A stretch of 5,925 nucleotides of DNA from JAUXFK01 sp034189035 (GTDB lineage Bacteria; Desulfobacterota; UBA8473), in the NCBI GenBank assembly GCA_034189035.1, contig JAXHVA010000186.1:1-5925 (forward strand), written 5' to 3'. The position numbers and the translations under genes are program-made. Of this stretch, positions 5,708 through 5,925 are shown piece after piece (within the stretch, counting starts at the first letter, position 1; each line of letters opens with the position of its first letter). The notes below the pieces were generated by a model. The model ran no database searches. It had not been told where the DNA came from and worked only from the letters and a program-made list of their open reading frames with translations.

Positions 5708-5925
5708 AAGAATACTGTTTTGTCAAAACGAAGTCTTGTTTTGGTTCTTAAATTCGTATATATATACGTTTTCAGACAATCTGCTAAACCTCTATATGGC
5801 CTCAAGTTGTCAAGAAAAAATTCCTCCTGTAGATCGGAAAAAGAATAAAGAGCATAAATAGCATCCGTCTTAAAATATGTTACCGTTGACAAACGGCCCT
5901 ATGGTTCCGGCTTGCGTCTTCCGTC
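5708..5925. other. Right-edge region with inverted repeats, no supported gene
   Basis: No frame here has a ribosome site and protein-like sequence. A minus-strand open frame (about 5704-5892) is low-complexity, lacks a Shine-Dalgarno sequence and is judged chance. The stretch holds three short repeat structures: GTTTTG-T-CAAAAC-N8-GTTTTG (5717-5743), a 14-base palindrome (5755-5768), and CCGTT-GACA-AACGG (5883-5896). The last contains TTGACA (5886-5891) but no matching -10 at the right distance. Confidence 0.55.
5717..5768 (+). terminator. Possible transcript end of the MoxR-VWA unit
   Basis: Beginning ten bases after the VWA stop, CAAAAC (5724-5729) can pair with GTTTTG either upstream (5717-5722) or downstream (5738-5743). 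A perfect palindrome, CGTATATATATACG (5755-5768), then runs into TTTTC. The palindrome followed by four T is weakly terminator-like, but its stem is almost all A-T, so an efficient intrinsic terminator is not assured. Confidence 0.35.

Noticed and set aside
5704..5892. Minus-strand open frame of 62 codons at the right edge
   Set aside because: No ribosome site, no recognisable domain, and it spans the palindrome and repeat structures of an apparent non-coding stretch.

Overview
The window looks like chromosomal accessory DNA from a moderately AT-rich Gram-negative bacterium. It uses ordinary Shine-Dalgarno starts, carries one clear sigma70-type promoter, and encodes exported proteins with type I signal peptides. 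The gene mix (IS630-like transposase tail, secreted propeller, secreted crystallin-like protein, MoxR/VWA pair) would suit a Desulfobacterota-like or other environmental proteobacterium. That placement is an impression only; no rRNA or marker gene is present.

Layout. (1) Bases 3-104 (+) are the last 33 codons of a gene running in from the left, read as the C-terminus of an IS630-like transposase. (2) Bases 170-1150 (+) encode a membrane-anchored or exported alpha/beta hydrolase with a GHSFG nucleophile elbow. (3) Bases 1151-1421 are a convergent intergenic gap with a stem-loop. (4) Bases 1422-2657 (-) encode a secreted protein of about seven internal repeats, predicted to be a seven-bladed beta-propeller. 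(5) Bases 2821-3195 (-) encode a small secreted protein that reads as a two-motif beta/gamma-crystallin domain. (6) Bases 3196-3614 are a 419-base divergent intergenic region. It ends in a strong promoter (TTGACA, 17-base spacer, TATATT) and a small stem-loop at the start of the predicted transcript. (7) Bases 3615-4457 and 4514-5707 (+) form a two-gene unit: a MoxR-type AAA+ ATPase and a VWA (CoxE-like) partner with a non-canonical metal site. (8) Bases 5708-5925 contain only inverted repeats and no supported gene.

How the genes relate. The ATPase and VWA protein are expected to work together as a chaperone-like or metal-insertion/remodelling pair whose client is not encoded here. The hydrolase, propeller and crystallin-like protein are all extracytoplasmic, but they lie in different orientations with large gaps and are not evidently one operon. 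The transposase remnant suggests the left edge has seen transposition. I found no CRISPR array, tRNA, rRNA or integrase, and no compelling evidence of an undescribed multi-gene system. The most distinctive items are the secreted crystallin-like protein, the seven-repeat propeller and the altered MIDAS of the VWA protein.
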